From Echinometra lucunter (lineage: Eukaryota > Echinodermata > Echinoidea > Camarodonta > Echinometridae), in the NCBI GenBank assembly GCA_029962745.1, contig CM057153.1:9306962-9370961 (forward strand): a stretch of DNA of 64,000 nucleotides. The letters are read 5' to 3'. Below the pieces are notes generated by a model. It was not told the origin of the DNA, did no database searches, and saw only the letters and a list, made by a program, of their open reading frames with translations. Within the stretch, counting starts at the first letter, position 1; each line of letters opens with the position of its first letter. Shown here piece after piece: positions 34,321 through 47,380 of this stretch. Position numbers and translations under genes: made by a program.

Positions 34321-37120
34321 AGAAATTTTGTGGAGCACTTCCAAATCTGATGGGTTAAACGGATTTCAGTTCAATTCAGCTCAGTTCAGCTTTATGCAAT
34401 GAACTTGAATATGCAACTAAAGTTACAAAATGCCCAGGGCAACTCTGCAAAATTCTCTTGAGCCGACCACAATTTTTGCAAGTCAAATGCGGCTCCGAAA
34501 ATAGCCTCAAGATATTGCGCAGGAGAGGTACAAAAGGGATGCCAAGAACACAATAATATGCAGGTGAATACTATGTATACAAGATTATGAGTGCAGTTGG
34601 TTCTAATAATACTTTCTCCTGTGTAGTGGTGGATTTCTTAACAGTATTTTCAGTGGTTAAATTAATAAATGTTAATATCTTTCAGACTGTCGGAAGAATA
34701 ACTATAGCATTCATTCTATGACTTATCAGTTCATGTCCTGCACGCCGACAAATATATAAATAGTAAAAGTACATACAAATACATGTTACTAAGAGCAATA
34801 AAAAAAAAAGAACAGCTGAGTAAATTTTGGGCAAAGTCATCATATCGTTCAAGATCACCTTAAAATTCACATTACTACATGTATGAATAAATATCATATC
34901 ATAAATGGATTAAATCAATTACATTTCTTGCTTTGTACTCACTCAGAATCAATTAAGTAGTAATCCAGCTTAGTCTGCTTACTTCCCGTAAATATTCGAC
35001 TTACAAATTCTAAATCATCTGATTTAAATTCAAAATCTAGAGAGGTACGTGCCAAACTCATCCTGAACCTGATCAAAGTACGAAGTGCTTGTGTGAGCAG
35101 AGAGATCTTTTGTTCAAGATTATCAGAAAACCAAAGTCAACAGCACTTTGATTCGAAATGAGATCAATAAATCTATGAAAAACTATTTTAAATCCTATTA
35201 TGTGCACAAACAGTTCACTTAGACTGTGGTTTGTTATTAATACACTTAATTTCCTTCTGTCGCCTACTTGTTTTTTAGGTAAAAAGTTCTAAAAATCCAT
35301 GATCTCAGGTCAGTGACTGCAATGTTGGACTTTAAGGAAGATACAGTGCAGATGAAAAAAAATGTAATCAGCTCTAATAATACACTCTCAAAACACTGGT
35401 TAAAAAAATATAAAGTTGGTTAATGTATGAACCGACCAACTGTTAGCTAAAAGAAATCTCCATTCATTTTACACGCAATTTTCTTTTTCCCTCACTAAAC
35501 ACACCCTGGGAAGCATACGTGTACATGTTATCATGGAGTATTTGATAATTAGTATACACATAAAACAGACAGGGACACATGTATACCTTGTCCTTTGGCT
35601 TGCTGAGGTTGGCAAAATTATAGCACAGGCTGCGGGTAGGGAGCAATGCTAATAACATGGTCTCCTACTAGCTATGGAGTTTTTTTCTGCATTCATTTCA
35701 AAATATAACTTTTCAAACTGTGCATTCCAAAGGGCTGGGCGCAGGGGCTGCAGAACGTTTTTTTTTTAGTGGTGGGGGGGGGGGGAGGGGTGAAACCCAA
35801 ACAGGCATAATCCAGGGGCTGTATGGCCCCTGGGTTTTTTATGGTTTTGAAAGCCTATTTACAATTTACAATTTATATACACTGTGTTAAGTTTTTACAA
35901 TTAAAAGTTTGTGTGTGTTTTTGTAGCCGAAATTGTGGGGACTGCAACCCCTCCAGCCCCCCCCCCCATATTATTACCTCATGGTATTCAATGCATTTAT
36001 TATACTTCATGCAGAGCATTGTAAAGTTACAAAGAGATACTGTACTTCCATTCTTCATCATTCATAAAATGAAACCACTGCGCTTTCTGACTGCATATCA
36101 AATACAAAAGGACAGCATAATAGTACCTGTCATTAAACCCGCACAATATAAAAAGCTGGAATTTGTCAAATATGCATGCATTTGTTTGGATTGTTGAATA
36201 TTTTTGAAGTGCAAAGAGTCATTGACAAGAATGATAGCCTGCTGTGAATAATATTGCTTTAGATGGATATGGTGCCAAATATTTGACTCCTTCACATTTC
36301 AAATGTGCATACCTTGTAGCTGTAGGACTTCATGTATCACAGTTAGCTCCTTTAAACTTGGAAAACTATATCAAAATTTAGCACACAAAATTTGATAACT
36401 AAAGTTAAGAAAGTTAATGAAATGATACATAAATATGACAACAGAAAAAGAGTCTAATCATGAGATTAAATGTTTTCAACTGTACAAATGGGAAGTCTTA
36501 AAGCGGGTACCCAATGCTGAAACAATGTTAGTTCATTTAAAAGAGCATGATTTTATTAGCAGAAAATCATCTGCCTAAAAATTTTTTTTAAAGCCGTGTT
36601 GCCAAGGAAACCCCAAAATGTGGTAAGATTTCAGGATATTTTTGACCCCTCAGTTGTGACCCAGTTTGACGTCAAAATGTCGTCAAAGTGGGTACCTTGT
36701 CGTGCAATTCTAGCAAAGTGTGCGCAAGGTATAATACATATTGTACAGTCTAGCGTGCAGCACAACTGCAATGCGTGAAGCTGGGTACCCACTTTTACGT
36801 CATACCTCATACTCAAATTTTTTTGTCAATTCTTGACTTTTTATGAGAAAATTAGCCAAAATGCATTGATTTCGATTGAACATCATCAAATTTTTAATGT
36901 TATTCTTCTTAGAATTCTATTCTCGATCATATATCAAAAAAAAAATTTACCATTTGTAATCACTTTAAGAGCATATTCTGAAAAAAATCATAAGGTTCCA
37001 TACAAATGCTTTCAAAATGATCATGAATATAACTATCAATGAAAATATTGAATGTAAGGTTGCATAAAAACTATGTACTTTTCATCATCAAGTTTGCAAA
37101 TATTCTCTGCTAAACTTTAC

Positions 37121-37600
37121 TTAAAGCATTTTCACACAAATGCAGAGTGCGTCATTTGAATTAAGATTCTAGTGATGCATCACTTGAATCTTAATTCTAA
37201 TTACGCAGTTTGGCCGTGTGTACGCAAACGGAGCATAATTTGAATTGTGCAATTCAAACGACGGTCAGGAGGTGTTTTCCAGTGACGATTCTCCCGAGTG
37301 ACGGAACGGAACAGTCGTGTGTATGGATAGACCTCCAAATGGTGTTTTGGGGGTGGAGCTTACATTGACCTTTCAACCACTTCCGCAGAAAAAACAAACG
37401 CTCGATGGCTTCGCGAGCATGTGCATGAGTGATCGATGGATAGCCAGGAAAAAGTCACACCTCTTCTCCTCGTTCTGAAATGCAAAACCGCAAAATCCGC
37501 GAAGCCTTTCTCAGTCATGTGTACGGACGATAATTCTAACAGCATAATTGCAATTCATCATTGCAATTAAGTTTCTCCGCTCGTGTGAAAACGGTCAAAG
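37121..37600. mobile_element. MITE-like element with TTTTCACAC ends and an internal 40 bp palindrome
   Basis: The left end TTAAAGCATTTTCACACAAA is partly complementary to the right end CTCGTGTGAAAACGGTCAAAG. Near the left end, 37159-37198 (GAATTAAGATTC ... GAATCTTAATTC) is an almost perfect palindrome around GTGATGCATCAC. The word CGTGTGTA/TGTGTACG recurs inside. It is non-coding. Confidence 0.6.
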
Positions 37601-37981
37601 ATACTTTGGGTGTTATGAAACTCAAGTCTTCAATTTGAACCTTTTCCATGTCATTTTACTGATATCAACACGGGTTATTAGAGCAAAGCAAATTACAATA
37701 TAAACATGTCAGTGATATGGCAGTTTGTATGAACTTAAACCGAGGAAACAAACTTTGGACTCTGTGGTTTGCAATCATGAAGCTGGTTTAGGAATCACTA
37801 TTTCTGACCTGCCTTAATAAGTGATATCATGCCTCAGATAGCGTTCAGACAAGGAAATTTTCCTAACTTTGCAACATCATCAAAAGCATATAACTGGTTT
37901 CAGTTTTTATAGTTGTATCACCTCATATGCATTTGGCCTTGGTAAACTGGTATTATCACTGGATTACAGGGAATTCAATTC

Positions 37982-38478
37982 ATTAAAGGCATTGGCTAAC
38001 TTTGTGAGTAGCTGATTTAAAAAATTCTCAAACTAAGATGAAACATGTCTATGAGTACTTGTATTTGTACTCAAAAACCCTGAAACCAACCATAATTTGG
38101 AATGAAAAAGTGTAAGTTAGACGCAAACGGCGATTTTATTATCCTTCGTCTCATGAGACAATCACTGAGAGGACCACTTTGCTTGAATTTGAAAATGCCG
38201 TTATGTGCCTCCCGCCGCGTGATTCGCCAATACACACAGTACGGTAAGGTGAGTCATACGCGCATGCGCGCTCCTTATGTCTATTCTGTGCAACCGACCC
38301 TCGTATAGTTTTCAAACATTGGTTCAATTTTTTTATATTTAAAAATACTTCCTGTGGATATTATACTTTGAAACTTTCAGACTGGTATTTTTACACTATA
38401 GCCCTTATGTTTATCCCATTTTCAAGTAACAAAACAAGATTTTTTAAAATCATAACAATGTTAGCCAATGTTTTTAAT
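37982..38478. mobile_element. Possible MITE with ATTGGCTAAC terminal inverted repeats
   Basis: TTAAAGGCATTGGCTAACTT at the left matches the reverse complement of AACAATGTTAGCCAATGTTT at the right. TTAA flanks both ends. The interior has a GC-rich patch (ACGCGCATGCGCGC near 38258) unlike its surroundings. Boundaries are approximate. Confidence 0.5.
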
Positions 38479-38992
38479 TGATTTTCATTGATATATATAC
38501 TATAGAGAGGAAAAGAAGTATTATCACAGATACATAGAAAACCTGTTTTGATAATCAATATTCTGTTTCAAAGAACTTCCATGCAACTGTCAATACGTAG
38601 GTCAAATGATTGACTTTAAAGTATGAACCTTAAATGGTTCTAGTAGTAGTAGATCATATTTTACATTATCATGAAACATAAATCTTTATATGAATATGCA
38701 TCTTCTTCAAGAAAATTCTATACCAAACTCTACATTATGTACTTCATATATCTAAAGAGAGGAATAACAATCGTATCAATATTCATTCTTTCTGATGAGA
38801 AGATAAGACTTATATATTGTTTTTAAAAATGTACCTGGAAAATTCTAAACCAATTTCTGCTTTACATGTATATTCTCCATTACAATGAGAGGAAAGGACT
38901 AATTATCATTTTTACATTCATTCATCATATATATTGAGAAAAAAATTCTAATTTTCAAATTCACATACCATAACCTAGGCTTAATCTTCTAT

Positions 38993-39350
38993 ATTAACAC
39001 AGCCCTTCAAGCAATCTGTTCATTCCTAGGCTCAATCCTCTATGTGAACACAGCCCTACAAGTTATCTGCTCATCCCTATTCTAGGCCCAATCCTCTATG
39101 TGAACACAGCACTGCTAGCTATCTGCTCATCCCCATTCTAGGCCCAATCCTCTTTGTGAACGTAGCCCTACAATTTATCTGCTCATGTCTAGGCCTGATA
39201 CTGTATATGAACACAGCCCTACAATCTATCTGCTCATGTCTAGGCCTAATACTGTATATGAACACAGCCCTACAATCTATCTGCTCATGTCTAGGCCTAA
39301 TACTGTATATGAACACAGCCATACAATCTATCTGTTCATACCCATTCAGG
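38993..39350 (+). repeat. Minisatellite of 51-57 bp units
   Basis: About seven units begin GAACACAGCCCTACAA and continue through TATCTGCTCATGTCTAGGCC. The last three start at 39209, 39260 and 39311, exactly 51 bases apart; earlier ones are 51-57 bases apart and more diverged. Because 51 is divisible by three, periodic open frames appear on both strands, but these are not evidence of a gene. Confidence 0.92.
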
Positions 39351-40906
39351 ATGTGACAGTGTATATTTTGTGACCTCAATTCTGAGCTTAGTGTTTATTG
39401 TTGAGCAGTGGCAAGCTAAAGATTCTATAAACCGCTCTAAATCCTCTCATCTTTGAGGTGAAAATGAAAAGCACTGCTACCACTGCTACAGAGAATACAC
39501 TGTGAGGCACAGGTGTCTGTACACTGTGTTTTCATATTTTGTTTCATTTCAAAACAACATTTATGACTTATTTCAATTGGTCCATCTTATAGGGAATTCC
39601 TATACTACAAAGGAAGCTTTTAGTTGTGCATTAGAGTAACTCCAGCATTGAGTCATTTCAAAATGTAACCAAAATTATTTCCAGTTATATTTCTGACATA
39701 AAGAGTTTAATATATATGAAAAAAATCCTACAATAACCTAATAACTATTTTGAACTACAAACTATTTACATATTTATCTTCCATCTGTATATGAAATATG
39801 CTCTGTCTACAAATACTCTGTTGCCAATTTAGAACACCAGTCGAGCTCCTAGGTTCAAACCTAAACACCGCATGAAGCACACTCAAACTACAAAGCATCC
39901 TATAACCTAATCACAACCCTAACCAACATGATAAAAACTACTTTTGAATAATCAACTTAAGGCAACTTCAATAGCCCTATCACCTTTAGAAATATGCAGA
40001 CTTTACAATGGCATATTACATAAGCCATCTGAATCTTATGTATGGCCAGTACATTAGGCTTTTGAAATTCCACTTGAGTTGATTTTTAAAAAGTATTTTT
40101 TCATTGTGTTAACCATAAATCTTTGATAAATTCATGCCTGAAGCACGTGTTGGATCACCTTCTATCTCCTTCTCATTTCACCAGCTCTATGGCTATATCA
40201 TCATCATCCATCTCATACGGTTCACTGAGCTCGGAACATGTACCACCATCCTATCATCTTGGTCAGTTTACCCTGTTATATCATATGCCTGGATGAATAA
40301 ACAGTGACTCAGTATCGGGAGCCCTCGCTTGATGTCAACTAATCAATACGACAAACCGTTAAACGCAGAGAGAGAGAGAGAGAGAGAGGCGAATGTGGAC
40401 AGAACTACCGGTTATCTCGACACTTTCCAAGTAGTAGAGAGATGGGTAAACAATTTCTCGGCGTTGCATGGAGCCATTGGGCAAATACATGTATTGCTCA
40501 TATTTCAGGCTTTGATAAATTACATTTTCAACCTTTTAAGTCATAACCCCCCTCCCCCTCAAAAACAAAGGGGGATGCATGAAAATTTTGTGAATTATCA
40601 AAAGGTAGCAAATGCCGAAAGCTTTTATCTTAATTGCAATAATTTGATAAGCTGGTCTGGTGTATATTACAATCAAGAAAAAAGAATACAAAAAAATTGC
40701 TTGTACTTAAAATATACTAGTTGTGAGGAGAGACAGTGATTGTGCAATATATTTTCCAATGTACTTACAAGAAGGAGAAAGGCACAATAGAAAGGAAAAA
40801 GCAAAAGAAAGGGGGGAATAACACCATGTTTAAATATTCAGCAATGTAACACCACGAGTGTGGTTTTCCATCAGGACTTTATGAATTATCAAAATATGAT
40901 ATCAAT

Positions 40907-40986
40907 GATTACAATAAAAATAATAAAAAATTGTATATAGCACAATTCAACTTGGAAAGGGTTCTCAATGCATTGTACAATTAAAA
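40907..40986 (-). mobile_element. Short retroposon 3' tail
   Basis: Read on the minus strand: GTACAATGCATTGAGAACCC, AATTGTGCTATATAC and a TTTATTATTTTTATTG tail. The layout matches the GTGCAATATA-(ATT)n end of the LINE fragment at 29855. Only a fragment remains. Confidence 0.4.
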
Positions 40987-41589
40987 AATACAATCCCTGA
41001 ATAAATGAATACTAGTATACAAGATTTGGACATTAATTTACAGGAGAGTCTTACTGAAACAAGAGGAGTGAATATTGCACATCCCACTCAGGAGAAATAT
41101 TTATTCAGAGATATGTAATTTGGTAGGACCGACGCCAGCCATGCCCCTCTATTACTTAATGGCGGCCAATCTGTCCAATTATGACTGAAATTAAGAGTAA
41201 TAGGGCACATTGGATGGCGGCAGATGGGTTATGCTGGTTCATTCATAAATGATTCAGTGATGTTATCTTGAGGGATCCATCCAGAGTGAGTCAGAGCATT
41301 CAAAATTAATAAAACGGAGACAAAGGCATGATCGCATCTCAAAGGTAGATTTGTCTGGTATTATCACCCCCCAATACCCTTATACAGTTAATGGTAGTCA
41401 TAGCTCTCCCCCTACTGGAGATGGGATAATGGAGTTATATGAGGGATGATGGAGTCTCCTCTATCACATGATAGGAATTGAAATACATGGTATACCGGTA
41501 GCAGACTATATGGTTTTTATTGCATCGCCAGTTTCCTTTCTCATCTTCAGCATTAGAATAACATCCTCATTTTTGCCCTTATCTATCAA

Positions 41590-41700
41590 AAATTATCGTC
41601 ATCACCACCCCCACCACCACTCTCATCCCCTCCTCTTCCTCCTCTTCCTCATCATCATCATCATCATCACTGTCGTCAGCATTATCATCTGCATCCTATT
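41590..41700 (+). repeat. (TCA/TCC)n pyrimidine-rich trinucleotide repeat
   Basis: It consists of imperfect CACCACCCCCACCACC, CTCCTCTTCC and (TCA)n arrays. The 83-codon frame over it is low-complexity His/Leu/Ile and is not believed. Confidence 0.8.
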
Positions 41701-41928
41701 TGCAGTAATCTTTCCCTGATCATCCTATTTATTCCATAATAAACTAAGATGTACTTGGATTACTACATCAATTCAATAAAAACTGACTCTATCAAATTTT
41801 GTACATCCATCTAGTATGGCTCTTTGATTTAAGTATGCTATCACTCTTTCTTTTCAAACAGCCTTTTATTTAAGCATGAGTCACTACAGTATGTGCATGG
41901 CAGTTTCAAAAATATAACTCAAAACTTT

Positions 41929-42725
41929 ATACTGTTTTCACACTGCCGAAACGGAATATCCATGCCGTTATATTTCATGACGCTTCACTTTCAAAACGCT
42001 TCTAAAACGCTTCTGGTTTCTGTTCACACTGAACCAATGAAGTCCGTTTTGAGCGAAAGCGTAATATTACGGTGTGAGAGAGTGCGGAAATCACGTCTTC
42101 TATTTCTGTGGCGGAAATACGTCATTACCCACCATGCATTTTGCTAACTCTAGCTGTATAATTTTTTTGTTTTATTTGATACATGTAACAAACCAAATCA
42201 GTTATTCAGAATAAAATGTATAATTATTACTTAACTTATTGCAATTTGTTTAAATTTACTGAATAATTATTTTTTTTATTTGTATGTATAGTTTAATTTT
42301 TAAACTCATGTACGAATGCTAACACGTTTGTTTCTTCATACATCATTCGCGTCCATGCAGCTAGTAGCGTCGAACGTACACTGCACTGCCATGCCGATCC
42401 ATGCAGCTCGCTAGCGCTGCGATCGAAGATACCCGCGCTTTCACTCGTTTCCCGCATTTTCCAGGTTTTTGGTGGGAACCCGGTTGACCTTTGACATTTC
42501 ATTCCGCTTTATTTCCTTTTTTCTGTACATACCAAAAAATAAAGCGTCATATTCGGAATATTCCGTTTTCAAAACACCTCAAAACCTAGTGATAGACCTC
42601 ACACGTAGACTTCGGAATATTTGATTCCGTTTTCAAATATGACGCTTTGCCGAGTGTTCATACCAAAGCGTTTTTTTCAAAAAACGCTTTTATTCCGTTA
42701 TATTTGTTTGGTGTGAAAGTGGTAT
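41929..42725. mobile_element. Large TIR element with TTTTCACAC ends
   Basis: The left end ATACTGTTTTCACACTGCCG pairs imperfectly with the right end TTTGGTGTGAAAGTGGTAT. Words such as ACGGAATAT, TTCCGTTTTC, ATGACGC and AAACGC(TTT) occur in both orientations inside each half, so the whole 800 bases form a loose foldback. The middle has a GC-richer patch (42350-42480). No transposase frame is visible. Confidence 0.55.
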
Positions 42726-43025
42726 TAATCCTTCAACAAAACTGCTGGAAGTGGCATGAGGGTAACAGTACTTGCAGGATCTCTTCCCCCAGTTTCCCAA
42801 GAAAGGATATGGTTTAAGCATGACGATCAAGTTCACCCACATCTTGCCTGGGCTTAGCATCCTTAACAAAGTATCTTTCACCTGATTGGAGGTGATTGAC
42901 GCTGACAGCAAGGAAGCGGTCGGCTTTTCCTTCAAAATGCCACAAACTGTAGGCAACATGCATGCCGACTTGCTGAGACCTATACACCTGAAAACTTGCA
43001 CTATTGAGGTCACGTATCTTTCCAT
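42690..43025 (-). pseudogene. Unrecognised open stretch, possibly a decayed transposon-derived coding fragment
   Basis: Two minus-strand frames are open over the same DNA. One is 111 codons from an ATG (MERYVTSIVQVFRC...). The other runs about 67 codons as DLNSASFQVYRSQQVG, then VAYSLWHFEGKADRF, NHLQSGERYFV and a stop. The second vaguely resembles a stretch of Helitron replicase-helicase proteins, but the resemblance is too weak to name a family. Composition is more balanced than the flanks and the stretch abuts the TIR element ending at 42725. I saw no splice context and no continuation. It may be chance, a decayed transposon or an exon of an unknown gene. Confidence 0.25.
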
Positions 43026-45781
43026 GAAACTATAAGTTCAACTCATACTCCTACACATTTAACGACTCTGTGGATTTGGCGATGGGACAAATATGACATT
43101 TTCTCCATTATATCTAGGAATATTACATACTTGACAAGGCAAACAAATCTTTAAAATATTGAAATCATCCATCTTCCCTTCTTAAATTTCTACAAAATCA
43201 TTATTTCAAATCCACACAAATATGTCAATAAATCAAGCAAATTAGGAAAATTTAACTGAAATTTTTTATTTTCATTCACTTCCTCATTGCCAATTGTATC
43301 CAAATCAGCAGATAAACAACATTAGCTTCACATAATTATTTCTTTACAGATTTACCTTGATCTACTTGTGAAATTCAAGGATGTTTGAGAAGCATAACGA
43401 CCTTACAGGAAGTACTTACAAGGAAAGGAAAGAGAGTGATCCGTAAAAAGGAAGGCAATCAGGATTCATGTTGAACACATACAGATAATTCTAGGAAACA
43501 AAATGTTTCTGTACTAGGAAAATTAGAAGCAAAACTATTAAATCATTATCTATCTACCCTTAATAGGTTCCTTCATTAGAAATATGAAGAAAAAAAAATC
43601 ATAATCAACCTTCCCATTTTTTTTTTAGGGGGGGGATACCTACAGCAACTACATCATTTGCCATTTATACAAGCAAGATAGCTCCATGCTCCTATATAAT
43701 ACAAGTGCCTTTGATCATTTTGGACTTTCCAAAGCAAGCATGAACTAAATTTCATTTCATAGTCTCCAAGAAACTGACTCATTTAAATGGACAACTCAAG
43801 AAATATGCATTTGTATACTTCATCATAAAAGTTGCCTCTTCATTCAAGAAGTGTAGCTTTAAATGGAAGCTCGCACCAAAATTTCAACATCATATTCCTC
43901 AGCCCTAGTGTTCCAGCCAGGCCATTAGAATACCATGGCTATGGATTAAAGTAAGTACATGTAAGTAAAACAGGGAAATTCAAACTTGAACTCCAACCCC
44001 CACAAAGAGAATAATCAAGTTTACGTGTAATCACACTTCACAGAAAACCATTAAAAATTCTGAGAAACTCTAAATATTACACTTGGCATCAATTTTGTCA
44101 CCATTTGTTGCTATTTAGGCATGCTGTGTGGCCTGCTTTGAACTCCACTCGCTAGTATACTTGTAACTTAGAGTAAAGCATAGTCTGAATGCAAGGCTGA
44201 AGTGTTTTTTTTTCTTCTGAATGCAAGAAAAAATGCCTTGTAGTCTGAAGCAAAACCATTTAAAGTCACAGTTATATCTATTTTCTCTCATGAGAAGGGT
44301 ACAGTAGCCTCAACTTCAGATCAATATCAATAAATCTGTAATAATACTACATAAAATTTAAAATATTAATGTGACTGGAGGTTAGACCAGGTGAGAGAAT
44401 TCATGAAGGAGTTGAACTGAATATGATGTGACATCTCACTCTGGGATGTGATGTTATTTGAGTGGTCCAATTATTTCCCCCACTTTCTGGTAGGTGGAAG
44501 CAGAACGATGATGATGGCCGGCCACATGTTCCCCCATGATACCAATTCCTTCGCTCACCATGAGTCAGCATGATAGCTTGATTTTTGCCTTAATTTCTCA
44601 TTAGGAAGTACTTGAACATCTTGCAAGTGTAAAATGTGGCGGTATATATCACAATCTTGAAAGAGAAGCTTGAAGGCGAAAAACAATGTGTGCAGTGCAA
44701 GTATACCTTCTACCAGTAGTAATTGTGAATTTCTTGCTTGGATAATCCCCAAATCTCACACTAGACACCTGCCTTCATGTACAACTAATCTAACTCTCCT
44801 AATTGATTTACAACAGTTTTAATCACAAGACCAGAACCCAACTTTTATCTTTATAATGACTTGGAACCAACACTGTTGATTCAAAATATGTAATGCCATA
44901 TCTTTACCTGATATATCACCAGCAGCATCCATATGAATTAGGTTCATAACAATATTCAAGAGCTTACAAGAACATTACTCTTGTAAACATTTTATGAGGA
45001 GGCATTTAAAACATTAAAAATTTGCGGGTTTTTTTTATGTATTACAACTGCATAAAGACCCTACCTATGAATTTTGTTTTCCTTAACATCTTTAATCAGT
45101 ACTATAACCAATACTTCCAATATAAGAGTTCAAGCTCAAATCAACTTCATGTCAATTTCTCCTGCACAAATTTGATTATAAGCTTGATCAATAATACATA
45201 CCTTTCCAAACTTACATAACTTTTGATAGTACAGTTACGTGTACATGTATGTATACAGGTATGAGGTCAAAGAAGTGTAATGCCACCTCTAATCAGACAA
45301 TTCTTGTTTCTTCTAAAAACAAGCGAGGAAACAAACAACCATGTGCAGCATATACAGATGTTATCTTGTTTCTCTCTTTCGACCTATCTCATCTCCTTCT
45401 CCTTCTTCAAAGCTTCCTTCCTTTCCTTCTTCTTCCTGAGCAACAGTTTTGGTTTATTATCAATAGATCTCATGATTCGAGTACAACACCTAAATTTTAA
45501 AGGTATATATGAGCTGATGGGATCCCATCAGATTTTAAATCTTCGTCTAGATATCAAGGAGTGTATGAAAATTCAGAATCTACAAGTTAAACTGAAGTTG
45601 TATCCATCATCATTTTTTTAAAAGAAGTTGGAATTTTTTTCCATGCATATAGTCTCAAAACTTTTTTTAATTTCAAATTTCTTTCAAGCAAATATCATGA
45701 GCAAGCTATCTAAGAAGTTTAATTCATTCATGCATCATACACAGGAGCAAGTACCAATAGCCCCTGACATGATAGCGACCA

Positions 45782-45886
45782 GGGCCCTTATTCATGAAAC
45801 CTTTACAGGCCTACATGTAGTATACTGTGACCTATGTAATTACATGTAGTTGACAACTAGCTTATTAAATTTCATGAATATGGCCC
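45782..45886. mobile_element. Short TIR element in duplicated copy 1
   Basis: GGGCCCTTATTCATGAAAC at the left is imperfectly complementary to TTTCATGAATATGGCCC at the right. About 105 bases, non-coding; it resembles the GGGCCC-TTCAT ends of the MITE at 9064. Its partner at 57137-57257 is about 16 bases longer. Confidence 0.65.
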
Positions 45887-47031
45887 AGTACTACAGAAGA
45901 CACCATACATGTAACTAAACAATGAAAATTTATGTTTTTCCAACAGACAATATACTACAGACTAATTAATTTCCGTATTTTTTTTTCTGTTAGATTTCTC
46001 GGGATTTCTAATCAGTGGGAGTACCTTTAAAATGATCAACAAACAACACAGACTATGACTGTGGAGAGGTTTACAGTTTAATGCTTACAAATTAACCAAT
46101 TGGCCCACAGTTTAAATACTTCTGTACACAAAGGTGTTTTTTAGCATGAAGACAGTTCTTGGTCTGGTGTTATGGATTGGTACTTGAAACCACTTCAGAT
46201 GATTTCCGTTTCGAAAAGGAGGAAAAGTTGTGATTGAAAACAATGTCAATTTGTCTTGCAATTGAGAAGACTTTGTCGTCATGATGAATGACCTGTGGTT
46301 TCAGAATATTTTCAATTGAACATTGGGCAAAGATGTGTAAAAAAAAAAATGTATTATTCCCTACAAAATACTAACAATGCAGTCTACATAATTTTATCAT
46401 CCACCCTCCTCCTTAATATGTTGTAAAAAGCGTTCTAATTGCTTTTCCAGTGGCATGAAATCTATGAAAACATTCTAAGAAATCAATACTTACCTGCACA
46501 AAGCGTATATCCAAATACCTACACTCACTGCATTGCATTATCATATTGGGTGTCCATTTTTACTCCTATTTCAGTCATGCTTCAAAACTGATCGACCATA
46601 TACCAAGACAACTTTGTATCTTGTATGATAGTCCATAAAAAACATATATTCCCATACCCCATCAACTTGAGGTCTTTATACATGCTACAAATACAATGCA
46701 AAAGGATCAGCCTGGAAGGAGTCGGTTGCAATCACAGCGTGAGGAGAAAAATCAATCAACTATTTCACCTCAACTCTTCTCTTCTATTTGATTACTTGTT
46801 GGTCAATTAATCCTCATTGTGAAAGAACCCCATACTTCCATCATCTAAAGTGATATAAGCCTCCATTCACAAAGAATTGAATTGGGACAATTGTGAAGGG
46901 CTTTCAGCTTGATCTCTATGAAGGGGGGCTTAAATGCAATTTCAATAGAAGCTCTATTTCTAATCAGGCAACGTTATTAAGCACCCACTGTCCTAAAGGA
47001 TCAAGTGTGTTCTAGTGAAACATGATAAGCG

Positions 47032-47107
47032 TTAACCCGATGAACACCAAGCCTAAGAAAACTCTGGCTAGGGTCTATACTGAAAATAAATCATGCTCAG
47101 TGGGTTA
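47032..47107. repeat. 90 bp TTAACCC-bounded dispersed element (member 5, duplicated copy 1)
   Basis: It begins TTAACCCGATGAACACC and ends CATGCTCAGTGGGTTAA. Compared with its partner at 58410-58502 it lacks about 16 bases around GGAAAATGTGTGC, which belong to the family core, so the deletion is in this copy. Confidence 0.7.
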
Positions 47108-47323
47108 ATTGGTTAAAAGATGCATTGCAGCTCTGAATCTACAGAAATAAAATATACAGAATAGGAAAATCTTGGTCTTCATCAAGAAATTTTGTTTTTG
47201 TTTTTTCTTTAACACAACATAATTTCATGTAAAGCAAGTTTAATTTTGGCAATATAAATCTATCATTTCATAATAATCTCTATGCCTGTTTTTCTATTGA
47301 TGTGTCTCTAACTGTATTCTTTT

Positions 47324-47326
<3 letters not shown>

Positions 47327-47374
<48 letters not shown>
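47327..47374 (+). repeat. (CT)n microsatellite present only in duplicated copy 1
   Basis: About 48 bases of CT lie between TTTTTCTCC and TTTCTTTCCCTC. At the matching place in copy 2 (about 58720) the array is absent. Confidence 0.95.

Positions 47375-47380
<6 letters not shown>

Larger units (their letters stand above)
24759..43203. other. Region upstream of the most 5' exon found; repeats and unannotated DNA
   Basis: This 18.4 kb has no exon I can support. It contains a LINE 3' end (29855-30180), a second LINE or SINE tail (33735-33882) and a third (40907-40986). Other repeats are a long foldback (31238-31802), MITE family A copy 2, further TIR elements at 37121-37600, 37982-38478 and 41929-42725, a 51 bp minisatellite (38993-39350) and several microsatellites. 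The 25-29 kb part is essentially featureless. If the gene has a distant non-coding first exon, this would be its first intron. Confidence 0.4.

Noticed and set aside
39119..39379. Periodic 62-86 codon frames with repeated EQIDCRAVFIYSIRPRH or similar
   Set aside because: They follow from the 51 bp minisatellite period being divisible by three.
44555..44752. A 65-codon minus-strand frame (MGIIQARNSQLLLVEGIL...) identical in both copies (also 55832-56029)
   Set aside because: Identity is expected between alleles or a recent duplicate; no family recognised, no splice context, and the downstream DNA differs by an indel. Kept out for lack of evidence, though a kinase-like LLLVEG stretch was noticed.
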